Positions 1 through 7,097 are shown, numbered from the stretch's first letter. The stretch: DNA of 7,209 nucleotides from Anaerolineales bacterium (GCA_026415275.1 JAOAHK010000124.1:1-7209); one strand, 5' to 3'. The notes: generated from the letters alone by a model not told the origin. Made by a program: numbers and translations.

Positions 1-2
1 TT

Positions 3-275
3 ATTATTGAAATGATCAGTATGGATTTGCCATTTACTCTGAAGAATTGGTGCGGCGCGGCTGGAGTTGATCGGTTGTTGACACTGTCCGATCACTTAAC
101 TGCGGAATTCGGAGAGAAGTATGGAGTTTTGATTAAGGAGTTGCGTATCCTGCGGCGTGCAATTTTTGTGGTCGATCGAAATGATGTCTTGACTTATGTT
201 GCTTATATGCCTGCCCTAGGGGATGAGCCTGATTATGAGGCGGTTCTAGCCCATGCACAGGCTGCTTTACGCTAA
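3..275 (+). CDS. tpx: Thiol peroxidase (Tpx), C-terminal half; 5' end lies outside the window
   Basis: Tpx is a cytoplasmic atypical 2-Cys peroxiredoxin that reduces hydrogen peroxide and alkyl hydroperoxides using thioredoxin. The frame is open from base 3, before the first ATG at 12, so this is the 3' part of a longer gene; about 90 residues are present of a family length near 165-175. The segment ISMDLPF...WCGAAGV...TLSDH lines up with the E. coli Tpx segment ISADLPF...FCGAEGL...TLS, and the Cys at 51-53 matches the resolving cysteine (Cys95 in E. coli). The end also fits: GVLIKELRIL, then a VVDRNDVL strand and the terminal PDYEAVL helix. The peroxidatic cysteine should lie upstream and cannot be checked here. 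The next gene starts 37 nt downstream on the same strand. Identification is firm; only the 5' boundary is unknown. Confidence 0.93.
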   Translation: MIEMISMDLPFTLKNWCGAAGVDRLLTLSDHLTAEFGEKYGVLIKELRILRRAIFVVDRNDVLTYVAYMPALGDEPDYEAVLAHAQAALR

Positions 276-300
276 TGGTTTGAGATAGGTTTGGAATTCT

Positions 301-306
301 GGAGGG
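301..306 (+). promoter_or_regulatory. Ribosome binding site of the Hsp20 gene
   Basis: GGAGGG lies 6-7 nt upstream of the ATG at 313. It is the strongest Shine-Dalgarno match in the window, and it fixes the start of the small heat-shock gene. Confidence 0.75.
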
Positions 307-312
307 CGTTTC

Positions 313-738
313 ATGTTGGAATTTCATCCAAGGTCAAGTAGTTCAAAACCTGGAGTGTACATTTTGGAAGGCTATCGACACTTGGGGGAGGGTATTCCCC
401 ATTGGCATCTCACTGTGCGGCCGCATATTTGGCGACCGCCAACTGATGTCTTTGAGACTGAAGACGCCCTCGTTGTGCGCTTGGAAGTCGCAGGGATGCG
501 AGAGGATGATTTTACAATTTTGTTAGATGGAAAATACTTAACCGTTCAAGGGTCTCGAGTTGATACGCCAGAGCGCCGCGCTTATCATCAAATGGAGATT
601 CGCTTTGGTGAATTCATGAGCGAAATTGAGTTGCCTTTTGCTATTGATGCAGATAAGATAGAGGCAGTTTACCAAGCGGGTTTTCTGCGTATCACCCTAC
701 CCAAAAAAGCGCCTCAGCATATATCCATTCGAAAATAA
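313..738 (+). CDS. Hsp20/alpha-crystallin family small heat-shock protein
   Basis: This is an ATP-independent holdase chaperone that binds unfolding proteins in the cytoplasm, usually as a large oligomer. At 141 aa it has the usual bacterial length. Residues 1-40 are the variable N-terminal arm. The alpha-crystallin domain covers about 41-132: the PPTDVFETEDALVV opening strands, an L-EVAGM turn (57-62), the EIRFGEF...IELP segment (95-108), and AVYQAGFL (118-125), which matches the A-x-x-x-n-G-V-L signature with Phe in place of Val. A C-terminal I-x-I anchor is present as ISI (137-139). The start is set by a strong GGAGGG site. It lies 37 nt after tpx and 50 nt before lon, so the three may be expressed together under stress. 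I found no CIRCE-type inverted repeat upstream. Family assignment is firm; the client proteins are unknown. Confidence 0.94.
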   Translation: MLEFHPRSSSSKPGVYILEGYRHLGEGIPHWHLTVRPHIWRPPTDVFETEDALVVRLEVAGMREDDFTILLDGKYLTVQGSRVDTPERRAYHQMEIRFGEFMSEIELPFAIDADKIEAVYQAGFLRITLPKKAPQHISIRK

Positions 739-780
739 GGTTTTCGCATGGAAATATTCTTGGGGATTTGACTCTATAAA

Positions 781-785
781 AGGAG
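781..785 (+). promoter_or_regulatory. Ribosome binding site of lon, with short spacing
   Basis: AGGAG (within AAAAGGAG) ends only 3 nt before the ATG at 789, closer than the usual 5-9 nt. The next in-frame ATGs (816, 819) have no Shine-Dalgarno sequence. The 789 start is therefore preferred, although the tight spacing may lower initiation. Confidence 0.55.
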
Positions 786-788
786 CAC

Positions 789-3443
789 ATGTCTGCAACA
801 CGTTGGATAACTGATATGATGGAATTGCTAGGATATTTTGATTCTGATGATATGACCCTCAATGAAGTGATCTTGGCTTCAGCATCTGATCAAACGGAAA
901 ACAAGGAGACAAACTCAACCGAACCCCTTAGCGGCGAAGCTAAGCAAGATGGTGATATCCCTGAAGTATTGCCAATTCTACCCTTGCGGGGGTTGGTCGT
1001 CTATCCTCAAACAGTCGTTCCCTTGACGATTGGGCAACCGCGTTCGATCCGTTTGGTGGATGATGTTGTTACCTCCGAACAACGCATTATCGGTTTAGTT
1101 GCATCCAAGAACCCTGAATTAGAACAACCCAATCCACCCGATCTTTATGGATACGGTACAGCGGCAGTTGTACATCGTTTGTTTCGAGCCCCAGATGGAA
1201 CGGTTCGGTTGGTTGTTCAGGGAATTTCCCGGTTCCGAACGGTCGAATATGTTCAAGAAGAGCCGTATCTAAAAGCACGGATTGAACTTCGCCCGGAAAT
1301 TGTTGAAGAGGGAACAGAGATAGAAGCTCTGGCGCGCAATGCTCGCTCTCAGTTTGAGCACATAGCGGAGATGATCCCTTCTATTCCAAGAGAGCTTGTT
1401 GCTGCTGTGCTGTCTCTGGAAGATCCTTTGCAAATTGTCTATACTGTTGCCAATTTCCAGCGGATGGATTTGAGCGATGCTGAAGCGATCTTGGAACTCG
1501 ATTCGGTATCACAGAAACTCCATAAATTGGTCGGCATTCTTGCCCGTGAAATTGAAGTTTTGGAAATTGGACAAAAGATCCAAAACGAGGCTCGTTCTGA
1601 GATCGAAAAGGTGCAACGCGAGTATTTCTTGCGTGAACAACTCAAGGCAATCCAAAAAGAACTGGGCGAGGCTGATGAACAACAACAGGAAGTAGAAGAG
1701 TTCCGACAGAAGATTGAAGCAGCCAAGATGCCCGAAGAAGCTGAAAAGCAAGCCCGACGAGAACTCGACCGTTTGTCGCGCCTTCCTACAGCCGCAGCCG
1801 AATATGGTGTCATCCGCACTTACTTGGATTGGTTGGTCAGTCTGCCGTGGTCTGTGACGACAGAAGACAACTTGGATATTGCTCACGCGCGACAAGTCCT
1901 CGATCAGGATCACTACGGTTTAGAAGACATCAAGGAGCGGATTCTGGAGTACCTCGCTGTGCGCAAGCGACGTCTTGAGCGTGCCTCAGAAGAGAGTGAG
2001 AGCCAGGAGGGCGATGAAATTCGCCGTGTTCGAGAAGGCGCTATTCTTTGCTTTGTCGGCCCACCGGGAGTAGGTAAAACTTCATTAGGTCGCTCGATTG
2101 CACGCGCAATGGGGCGCAAATTTGTTCGTATTTCACTCGGAGGTATGCGCGATGAAGCTGAAATACGCGGCCATCGCCGTACCTATATCGGGGCTATGCC
2201 AGGTCGGATTATCCAAGCCTTACGTCGCGTTGAAACACGCAATCCAGTCTTTATGTTGGATGAGGTGGATAAACTGGTCTTTGACTTTCATGGTGATCCA
2301 GCCTCTGCATTGCTAGAGGTGTTAGACCCAGAGCAAAATTATGAATTTCGTGATCATTATCTAGAAGTACCTTTTGACCTCTCACAAGTCTTATTCATTA
2401 CTACTGCAAATACTTTAGAAACGATTCCGGGTCCCTTGCGTGATCGTATGGAGGTTATTCAACTCTCAGGCTACACCGACCGCGAGAAGATCGCCATTGC
2501 CCGCCATTACCTTATCCCCCGCCAGATAAAGGAGAATGGCTTGCGGCCTGAGGAAATTTCTTTTACCGATGAAGCTCTTGAAAAGATCATCCGATCCTAC
2601 ACGCGGGAAGCTGGCGTGCGTAATTTAGAACGAGAAATTGGCTCAGTTTGCCGAAAGGCAGTCACGCGCATCTCTGAAGGAAAAGAAACTTCAATCGAAG
2701 TTACCCCAGAACGCGTCAAAGAATTTCTTGGGCGGGAAAAATACTTTGGCACCGAAGAGATTGCTGAACGGACAGCGATCCCAGGTGTGGCGACTGGGCT
2801 GGCTTGGACGCCAGTTGGTGGAGACATTCTTTTCATAGAAGCCACTTCGATGCCTGGCTCAAAAGGATTTCAGTTAACTGGTTCATTGGGCAATGTGATG
2901 CAGGAATCAGCCCGCGCAGCATTGTCGTATGTTCGTTCTCGAGCGCAGGATTTTGGCATCGACCCAAAAATCTTTGAAAAGATCGATATTCATCTCCATA
3001 TCCCCTCGGGTGCGCAACCGAAAGATGGCCCGTCTGCTGGGGTTACGATAGTCACCGCTTTAGTTTCTTTGCTCACCCATCGAGCCGTGCGTCCCGATCT
3101 AGCCATGACGGGGGAAATAACTCTACGCGGGCAGGTTTTACCCGTTGGCGGGATCAAAGAGAAGGTCCTTGCTGCCCATCGCTCTTGTTTAACAACAGTC
3201 ATCATCCCTTCTAAGAACAAAGCAGATCTGGAAGATTTACCCGAAGAAGTGCGCAATACAATTCAATTTATCTTTGTCGATACAGTTGACGAAGTTTTGA
3301 AAGCTGCTTTGGATTTGCCAATTGGGGAACAAAAGCCAGAAACAAGCAGTAATGGAAAAGAAGCTCAACCCAAGCCGAGAAGGACAACGCGCAAGGGAAA
3401 GGAAACCAAAGAGCATGTCATCGCCCAAAGTCGTCCTGATTGA
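789..3443 (+). CDS. lon: ATP-dependent Lon protease (LonA type)
   Basis: Lon is a cytoplasmic AAA+ serine protease that unfolds and degrades damaged proteins and some regulators. Domains in order: a 57-residue acidic N-terminal extension; the LAN substrate domain from [11 protein letters not shown] (about 58-250); a charged helical coiled-coil region (about 255-325); the AAA+ module with Walker A GPPGVGKT (424-431), Walker B MLDEVD (489-494), sensor 1 N541, arginine finger R553 and sensor 2 R611; and the protease domain with PKDGPSAG containing S749 and GGIKEK containing K792. The Ser-Lys distance of 43 residues equals that of E. coli S679/K722. All catalytic residues are intact. At 884 aa it is about 100 longer than E. 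coli Lon (784), owing to the N-terminal extension, an acidic insert before Walker A (about 396-412) and a basic tail (about 850-884). Its 3' end overlaps the next gene by 29 nt. Confidence 0.98.
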   Translation: MSATRWITDMMELLGYFDSDDMTLNEVILASASDQTENKETNSTEPLSGEAKQDGDIPEVLPILPLRGLVVYPQTVVPLTIGQPRSIRLVDDVVTSEQRIIGLVASKNPELEQPNPPDLYGYGTAAVVHRLFRAPDGTVRLVVQGISRFRTVEYVQEEPYLKARIELRPEIVEEGTEIEALARNARSQFEHIAEMIPSIPRELVAAVLSLEDPLQIVYTVANFQRMDLSDAEAILELDSVSQKLHKLVGILAREIEVLEIGQKIQNEARSEIEKVQREYFLREQLKAIQKELGEADEQQQEVEEFRQKIEAAKMPEEAEKQARRELDRLSRLPTAAAEYGVIRTYLDWLVSLPWSVTTEDNLDIAHARQVLDQDHYGLEDIKERILEYLAVRKRRLERASEESESQEGDEIRRVREGAILCFVGPPGVGKTSLGRSIARAMGRKFVRISLGGMRDEAEIRGHRRTYIGAMPGRIIQALRRVETRNPVFMLDEVDKLVFDFHGDPASALLEVLDPEQNYEFRDHYLEVPFDLSQVLFITTANTLETIPGPLRDRMEVIQLSGYTDREKIAIARHYLIPRQIKENGLRPEEISFTDEALEKIIRSYTREAGVRNLEREIGSVCRKAVTRISEGKETSIEVTPERVKEFLGREKYFGTEEIAERTAIPGVATGLAWTPVGGDILFIEATSMPGSKGFQLTGSLGNVMQESARAALSYVRSRAQDFGIDPKIFEKIDIHLHIPSGAQPKDGPSAGVTIVTALVSLLTHRAVRPDLAMTGEITLRGQVLPVGGIKEKVLAAHRSCLTTVIIPSKNKADLEDLPEEVRNTIQFIFVDTVDEVLKAALDLPIGEQKPETSSNGKEAQPKPRRTTRKGKETKEHVIAQSRPD

Positions 3444-3783
3444 AGATGATGAAACGATGCGCACCTTGATGGGTGAATTGCTACGGATGGAAGGCTATCA
3501 AGTAGTGTCTTTGGCTTCAATCGAACCTGAAGATGATGTTTTGAGGCGATTGCTTGAACAGAAACCCGATTTAGTCTTTTTAGACGTAAATATTCATGGA
3601 CGGGACACATTTACTTTTGTGCGGAAATTGCGTTCTACAAGAGAGGGGATTCGTGTTTTAATGTCCTCTGGCATGCCATTAGAATCGGAAAGCGCCGAAG
3701 TTGGGGCAGATGGTTTCTTAATGAAACCCTTTATGCCAGATGAGTTATTGAATAAAATCCACGTTTTGTTAGGAAGTGCATAA
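3415..3783 (+). CDS. Single-domain response regulator (CheY-like receiver)
   Basis: This is a stand-alone receiver domain of 122 aa with no output domain, so it probably acts by binding a partner when phosphorylated by a histidine kinase; no kinase is encoded here. Visible family residues are the acidic pair D11/D12 (in LIEDDE), phospho-acceptor D57 (in VFLDVN), S84 in the Thr/Ser switch position, and K104 in the KPF motif. The chosen ATG at 3415 places the first beta strand (KVVLIEDD) immediately after the start and overlaps lon by 29 nt. In-frame starts further upstream (ATG 3352, TTG 3322) would only add a basic tail lacking receiver character. The likely ribosome site is AAAGGA at 3398-3403, about 11 nt away, which is rather far. 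It ends 5 nt before the PHP gene, suggesting coupled translation. The receiver call is firm; the target is unknown. Confidence 0.92.
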   Translation: MSSPKVVLIEDDETMRTLMGELLRMEGYQVVSLASIEPEDDVLRRLLEQKPDLVFLDVNIHGRDTFTFVRKLRSTREGIRVLMSSGMPLESESAEVGADGFLMKPFMPDELLNKIHVLLGSA

Positions 3784-3788
3784 ACCCT

Positions 3789-5531
3789 GTGGTTAAAAAA
3801 CGCCCTCGCGCCGCCTTGCAATGGCGCACTATCGATTTGCATTTACATACTTCCGCTTCTAGTGATTATCAACAGATGGAAGTCACTTTTTTGGATATTC
3901 TCCAACGTGCTGAAGCGCGCTCCTTAGATATTATAGCAATTACCGATCACAACACGGTTGCTGGGTATCGACGACTTGAAGAAGAGATCGAGCAGCTTGA
4001 GCTACTTGAACGATTGAACCGATTGTTGCCTGAAGAGAAAGAGCGCCTTGCCGAATATCGCCGCCTTAAAGCGAAAATACTCATCTTGCCGGGCTTTGAG
4101 TTTACGGCGACTTTTGGATTTCACATTTTGGCGATTTTCTCACCACAAAAATCGAGCCGGGAGATCGAGCACCTGCTCCTTGATTTGCGCATTTCTCCCG
4201 ATCAATTGGATGCTGGGTCTGCAACAGTTGGAGCGACCACCGACGTTTTGACTGCATATCGCCTTATCCGTCAAGCGGGAGGCATTGTAATTGCAGCTCA
4301 TGTCAACTCTAGCAATGGAGTGGCAATGCGCGGCTTCCCATTGGGCGGACAGACCAAGATCGCTTACACCCAAGATGAAAACCTTCATGCTTTGGAGGTG
4401 ACCGATTTAGAGAATAAAAGTCGCAACTCTACCGCGGCGTTTTTCAACGGCAGCAAGCCCGAGTATCCGCGTAGAATGCATTGTATTCAGGGGTCTGATG
4501 CGCATCGCTTGACGATGGATCCGTTAAAGAAGAAGCACTTGGGGGTGGGAGACCGTCCAACTGAGGTGCTTTTGCCTGAGGTCAGTTTTGAAGCATTGAA
4601 GGAGTTATTTGAAAGCAAGGACTTCACTCGCACTCGACCGCGACGCGTGGCGGAGGAGCCACTCTTTGACCAACTCCGCAGCTTGCTGGAGGAAGGCCCG
4701 AATATCATCCAAGATTTCTATGAGAGCTTTGAAATGCGTGGCGGAAAACTTAATAGTATCCTTGCTGATGTTTGTGCTTTTGCGAATACCAATGGCGGTA
4801 CGCTCTATATCGGTGTAGGTCGTGATGTGCGCAAACCGATCGTGGGGGTTGCGGATAGCGATGCTGTGATTGCGATTCTGGAACGAGAAATTGGCAAGCG
4901 GATTAATCCACCCGTGCAATTCACCCTTGACACCATCGAGAGCGGGAGCAAAAAGATTGTGCGCGTGTTCGTGCCGCGTGGCGATGACCCGCCCTATGCC
5001 CTAGATGAGAATAAAATCTACGTGCGCTTAGAAGGCGAAACCAGTCTGGCAGTGCGCGATGAGATTGTTAATTTGGTCAAGCGTAGTTTGCAGCCGTTAG
5101 GAACACTGAACACAGTGACGTCTCCAGCCCCTGAGCAAAGTGGGATGGATATAGAAAGTTTTGAGTCTGTAAATGAAGAGGAATCACCTCCGCGCACTGG
5201 CGTGGAGGTTGTCTCTATGATTGAACGGGGTGGACAACGCGTCTATACCCTCAGAGACCTAAGAAACGGCAATGTGGTCCATAATGTCACTTCAAAGTCA
5301 GCGCGGCGTTTGTGGCAATATGCAATTGAAAGATATTCTAAACTTCCGGATGACCTAAGTCAGCTACAGTGGTCAGGAAATTTGGGCTTGCTCTCTAAGC
5401 GCGGCCGGCGTGGACAGATCCGTTATGACTTGGTTTCTCGCTCTGCAGAAGGTGTTCGCTGGTTCTTCGGCGTGACCGAGGATGGCATTCATGGCAAGTG
5501 GCGTAGCTTGGTGGGACAAGAAGATGAGTGA
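3789..5531 (+). CDS. PHP-domain phosphoesterase fused to an AlbA_2/Schlafen-type domain and an unknown C-terminal domain
   Basis: This 580-aa protein has three parts. Residues 14-290 form a PHP domain, a metal-dependent phosphoesterase fold. The likely metal ligands are all present: H18 and H20 in DLHLHT, D26, D53/H54 in TDHNT, E104 in PGFEF, H112, H171 in AAHVNS, and D237/H239 in GSDAH. A charged helical stretch (about 60-97) sits between motifs II and III. Residues 299-425 resemble the AlbA_2 (Schlafen AlbA-like, 'putative DNA-binding') domain: CAFANTNGG (329-337), then YIGVG, and later KIYVRLEGET. A Pro/Glu/Ser-rich linker leads to a C-terminal region (471-580) that I do not recognise. No full-length function is known to me; action on nucleic acid or nucleotides is an inference. 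The start is GTG at 3789: an in-frame stop lies at 3753, and the first in-frame ATG (residue 30) would remove the DLHLHT motif. The ribosome site is weak, so coupling to the upstream regulator is likely. Confidence 0.88.
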   Translation: MVKKRPRAALQWRTIDLHLHTSASSDYQQMEVTFLDILQRAEARSLDIIAITDHNTVAGYRRLEEEIEQLELLERLNRLLPEEKERLAEYRRLKAKILILPGFEFTATFGFHILAIFSPQKSSREIEHLLLDLRISPDQLDAGSATVGATTDVLTAYRLIRQAGGIVIAAHVNSSNGVAMRGFPLGGQTKIAYTQDENLHALEVTDLENKSRNSTAAFFNGSKPEYPRRMHCIQGSDAHRLTMDPLKKKHLGVGDRPTEVLLPEVSFEALKELFESKDFTRTRPRRVAEEPLFDQLRSLLEEGPNIIQDFYESFEMRGGKLNSILADVCAFANTNGGTLYIGVGRDVRKPIVGVADSDAVIAILEREIGKRINPPVQFTLDTIESGSKKIVRVFVPRGDDPPYALDENKIYVRLEGETSLAVRDEIVNLVKRSLQPLGTLNTVTSPAPEQSGMDIESFESVNEEESPPRTGVEVVSMIERGGQRVYTLRDLRNGNVVHNVTSKSARRLWQYAIERYSKLPDDLSQLQWSGNLGLLSKRGRRGQIRYDLVSRSAEGVRWFFGVTEDGIHGKWRSLVGQEDE

Positions 5532-5958
5532 GATGGAATTCTTAATTCGCTCCTTTGATTTCCCACAAGACTATGAAGCAGTTATTGAGCTGTGGAGCAA
5601 CGCTGGAGAAGGAGTGCATCTTGGCATATCGGATACCTACGAAGAAATAGCCAAGAAGTTAAGGCGCGACCCTCAGTTGTTCTTAGTTGCGGAAAAGAAC
5701 GGATGCATCATCGGTGCGGTAATGGGCGGTTTTGATGGAAGGCGTGGTTTAGTCTATCATCTAGCTGTACATCCGTTGCATCGTAGATGTGGCGTGGCAA
5801 CAGCTCTGATGAATGAATTGGAAAAACGGTTCAAAGAGATCGATTGCCGCAGGGTTTACTTGCTGGTGACCCCTGAAAACAAGACCGCGCAAAAACTTTA
5901 TGAAAAGCTCGGTTGGCAACGGATGGAGATCTTTACTTATGGAAAAAATCTTGAGTGA
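5524..5958 (+). CDS. GNAT-family N-acetyltransferase, YpeA-like
   Basis: GNAT enzymes transfer an acetyl group from acetyl-CoA to an amine, often a protein N-terminus or a small molecule. The 144-aa product has the full fold: an MEFLIRSF first strand; the FLVAEKNGCIIGAVMGGFDG strands (53-72), which resemble E. coli YpeA closely; a YHLAVHP strand (78-84); the acetyl-CoA loop RRCGVA (87-92, consensus R/Q-x-x-G-x-G/A); and the C-terminal NKTAQKLYEKLGW (119-131) seen in RimI-like enzymes. The substrate cannot be told from sequence. The ATG at 5524 overlaps the stop of the PHP gene by 8 nt and matches where YpeA begins. An ATG at 5533 is also possible. One at 5491 has a better ribosome site (GAGGA at 5478-5482) and would add 11 residues that family members lack. 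It overlaps mogA by 20 nt. Confidence 0.9.
   Translation: MSEMEFLIRSFDFPQDYEAVIELWSNAGEGVHLGISDTYEEIAKKLRRDPQLFLVAEKNGCIIGAVMGGFDGRRGLVYHLAVHPLHRRCGVATALMNELEKRFKEIDCRRVYLLVTPENKTAQKLYEKLGWQRMEIFTYGKNLE
5925..5928 (+). promoter_or_regulatory. Ribosome binding site of mogA, inside the acetyltransferase gene
   Basis: GGAG lies 10 nt upstream of the ATG at 5939. It supports that start over the earlier in-frame ATG at 5900, whose 13 extra residues precede the normal start of the MogA fold. Confidence 0.5.
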
Positions 5959-6460
5959 TATCCGTTTTGGTGTTTTGACCGTTTCTGATCGATCGGCGCG
6001 TGGGGAAAGGGAGGATAGCAGCGGTCCGGCATTGAAGCAAGCCGTTGAAGCACTGGGTGGAAGGGTTGTTAACCAAAGAATTGTGGCAGATGAACAGGGA
6101 GAGATTGAACAAACCTTGCGCAATTGGTGTGACAACCACTCTGTGGATGTCATTCTAACCACGGGGGGTACCGGTTGTGCACCCCGCGATGTCACTCCTG
6201 AAGCGACCTCGGCTGTGATTGAACGACTTGTACCTGGCATTGCTGAGGCGATTCGTGCCGAGAGCTTGAAAATTACTCCTCATGCAATGTTGTCACGGGG
6301 TGTGGCGGGAATCCGCAAGCGTGCACTGATTATTAATCTACCTGGCAGTCCGAAGGGGGCTGTGCAAAGTTTTGAAATTGTCGCAACAGTGATCCCTCAT
6401 GCTGTTCAATTATTGCGCGAAGATGAAGCTGCCGAGCTAGGTCACCTTGCGCAAACTTAA
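5939..6460 (+). CDS. mogA: Molybdopterin adenylyltransferase (MogA/MoaB family)
   Basis: MogA activates molybdopterin by adenylation with Mg-ATP, the step before molybdate insertion in molybdenum cofactor synthesis; it acts in the cytoplasm. The 173-aa product has the complete family pattern: FGVLTVSDRSARGE at the start (10-23), D51 in ADEQGEIEQ (matching catalytic D49 of E. coli MogA), TTGGTG (74-79) followed by APRDVTPEAT with D84 (matching D82), SRGVAGIRKRALI (119-131) and NLPGSPKG (133-140). The RDVTPEAT form favours MogA over MoaB, whose equivalent segment differs, but the two are hard to separate by eye. The ATG at 5939 overlaps the acetyltransferase gene by 20 nt. No other cofactor genes and no molybdoenzyme lie in the window, so its place here may reflect operon packing rather than a local pathway. 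Confidence 0.93.
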   Translation: MEKILSDIRFGVLTVSDRSARGEREDSSGPALKQAVEALGGRVVNQRIVADEQGEIEQTLRNWCDNHSVDVILTTGGTGCAPRDVTPEATSAVIERLVPGIAEAIRAESLKITPHAMLSRGVAGIRKRALIINLPGSPKGAVQSFEIVATVIPHAVQLLREDEAAELGHLAQT

Positions 6461-6485
6461 GATAAAATCGGAGCAAAGGAAATTT

Positions 6486-6489
6486 GGTG
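6486..6489 (+). promoter_or_regulatory. Possible weak ribosome binding site of lepB
   Basis: GGTG, the 3' part of the AAGGAGGTG consensus, ends 8 nt before the ATG at 6498. A stronger AAAGGA at 6475-6480 is 17 nt away, which is too far for normal use. An in-frame stop at 6492-6494 excludes any earlier start. Confidence 0.3.
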
Positions 6490-6497
6490 TTTAAGTT

Positions 6498-7097
6498 ATG
6501 GATGAGTTCCGTTCTGAGATTGTGCCTGATATTCCACTAGAGGACGAGCAAGATCGAGTTGGAAAGATCAAGCGCACACTAGTGGACATTTTTGAGACGA
6601 TCCTTTTGTCGTTGCTGCTCTACTTTGGCATTAATGCCGTGTCGGCGCGCATCCGCGTTGAGTCAATCAGTATGTTACCGACCCTAGAAGCGGGAAATTA
6701 CGTGATCGTCAACAAATTAGCATACAAGTTTGGCGAACCCTCGCGTGGGGACATTGTGATCTTTCGTTATCCACCCGACCCACAACGCGAGCCTTATATC
6801 AAACGGGTGATCGGTTTACCGGGCGATGTAGTTCGGGTGAGCGGTGGAAAGGTTTATGTTAATGACCAACCCCTGATTGAGCCCTATATTAGCGCTCCGC
6901 CGGATTACGAGGGTGTTTGGACTGTGCCAGAAGACTCTTTGTTTGTTTTAGGGGATAACCGCAATCGATCCTCAGATTCGCATAGTTGGGGTATGGTACC
7001 ACTTGAAAATGTCATCGGGAAAGCATGGATTGTTTATTGGCCGCCCCAAGCTTGGAAGGTGTTGGATTACCACACCGCTGTGGCAGCAGGAGACTAA
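6498..7097 (+). CDS. lepB: Signal peptidase I
   Basis: LepB is the membrane-bound serine protease that removes signal peptides from exported proteins after Sec or Tat transport. The 199-aa product has an acidic cytoplasmic N-terminus (1-22), then one hydrophobic segment (about 31-48, TILLSLLLYFGI), and an extracytoplasmic catalytic domain. Catalytic S58 lies in SISMLPTL and the general-base K102 in YIKRVIGLPGD, equivalent to E. coli S90 and K145. Box D (RGDIVIFRYP, 83-92) and box E (GDNRNRSSDSHSWG, 152-165) are also clear. One membrane span and short length match the compact Bacillus SipS type rather than the longer two-span E. coli enzyme. The start at 6498 is fixed by an in-frame stop just before it, although the ribosome site is weak. 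It lies 37 nt after mogA and is probably the last gene of the run. Confidence 0.96.
   Translation: MDEFRSEIVPDIPLEDEQDRVGKIKRTLVDIFETILLSLLLYFGINAVSARIRVESISMLPTLEAGNYVIVNKLAYKFGEPSRGDIVIFRYPPDPQREPYIKRVIGLPGDVVRVSGGKVYVNDQPLIEPYISAPPDYEGVWTVPEDSLFVLGDNRNRSSDSHSWGMVPLENVIGKAWIVYWPPQAWKVLDYHTAVAAGD

Noticed and set aside
739..788. Possible promoter before lon: TTGACT at 768-773 and TATAAA at 775-780.
   Set aside because: The two boxes are almost adjacent rather than about 17 nt apart, and no other -35 box stands at the right distance from TATAAA.
276..788. Search for a CIRCE-type heat-shock operator or RNA thermometer around the hsp20 and lon starts.
   Set aside because: No TTAGCACTC-N9-GAGTGCTAA-like repeat is present, and no U-run pairs convincingly with the AGGAG ribosome sites.
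1439..1913. Two overlapping antisense open frames (126 and 134 codons) opposite the lon coiled-coil region.
   Set aside because: Their Ser/Cys/Phe-rich translations are what the reverse strand of Glu/Lys/Arg-rich coding sequence gives; lon is certain here.
3789..5531. Treating the PHP/AlbA_2 gene and its neighbours as an anti-phage defence system.
   Set aside because: The surrounding genes are housekeeping or stress genes in a tight operon, with no mobile-element or defence-gene context; a defence role would be speculation.
5761..6240. Open antisense frame of 159 codons opposite the GNAT and mogA genes.
   Set aside because: It lies wholly across two well-identified genes, resembles no family and has a composition expected of a reverse-strand shadow.
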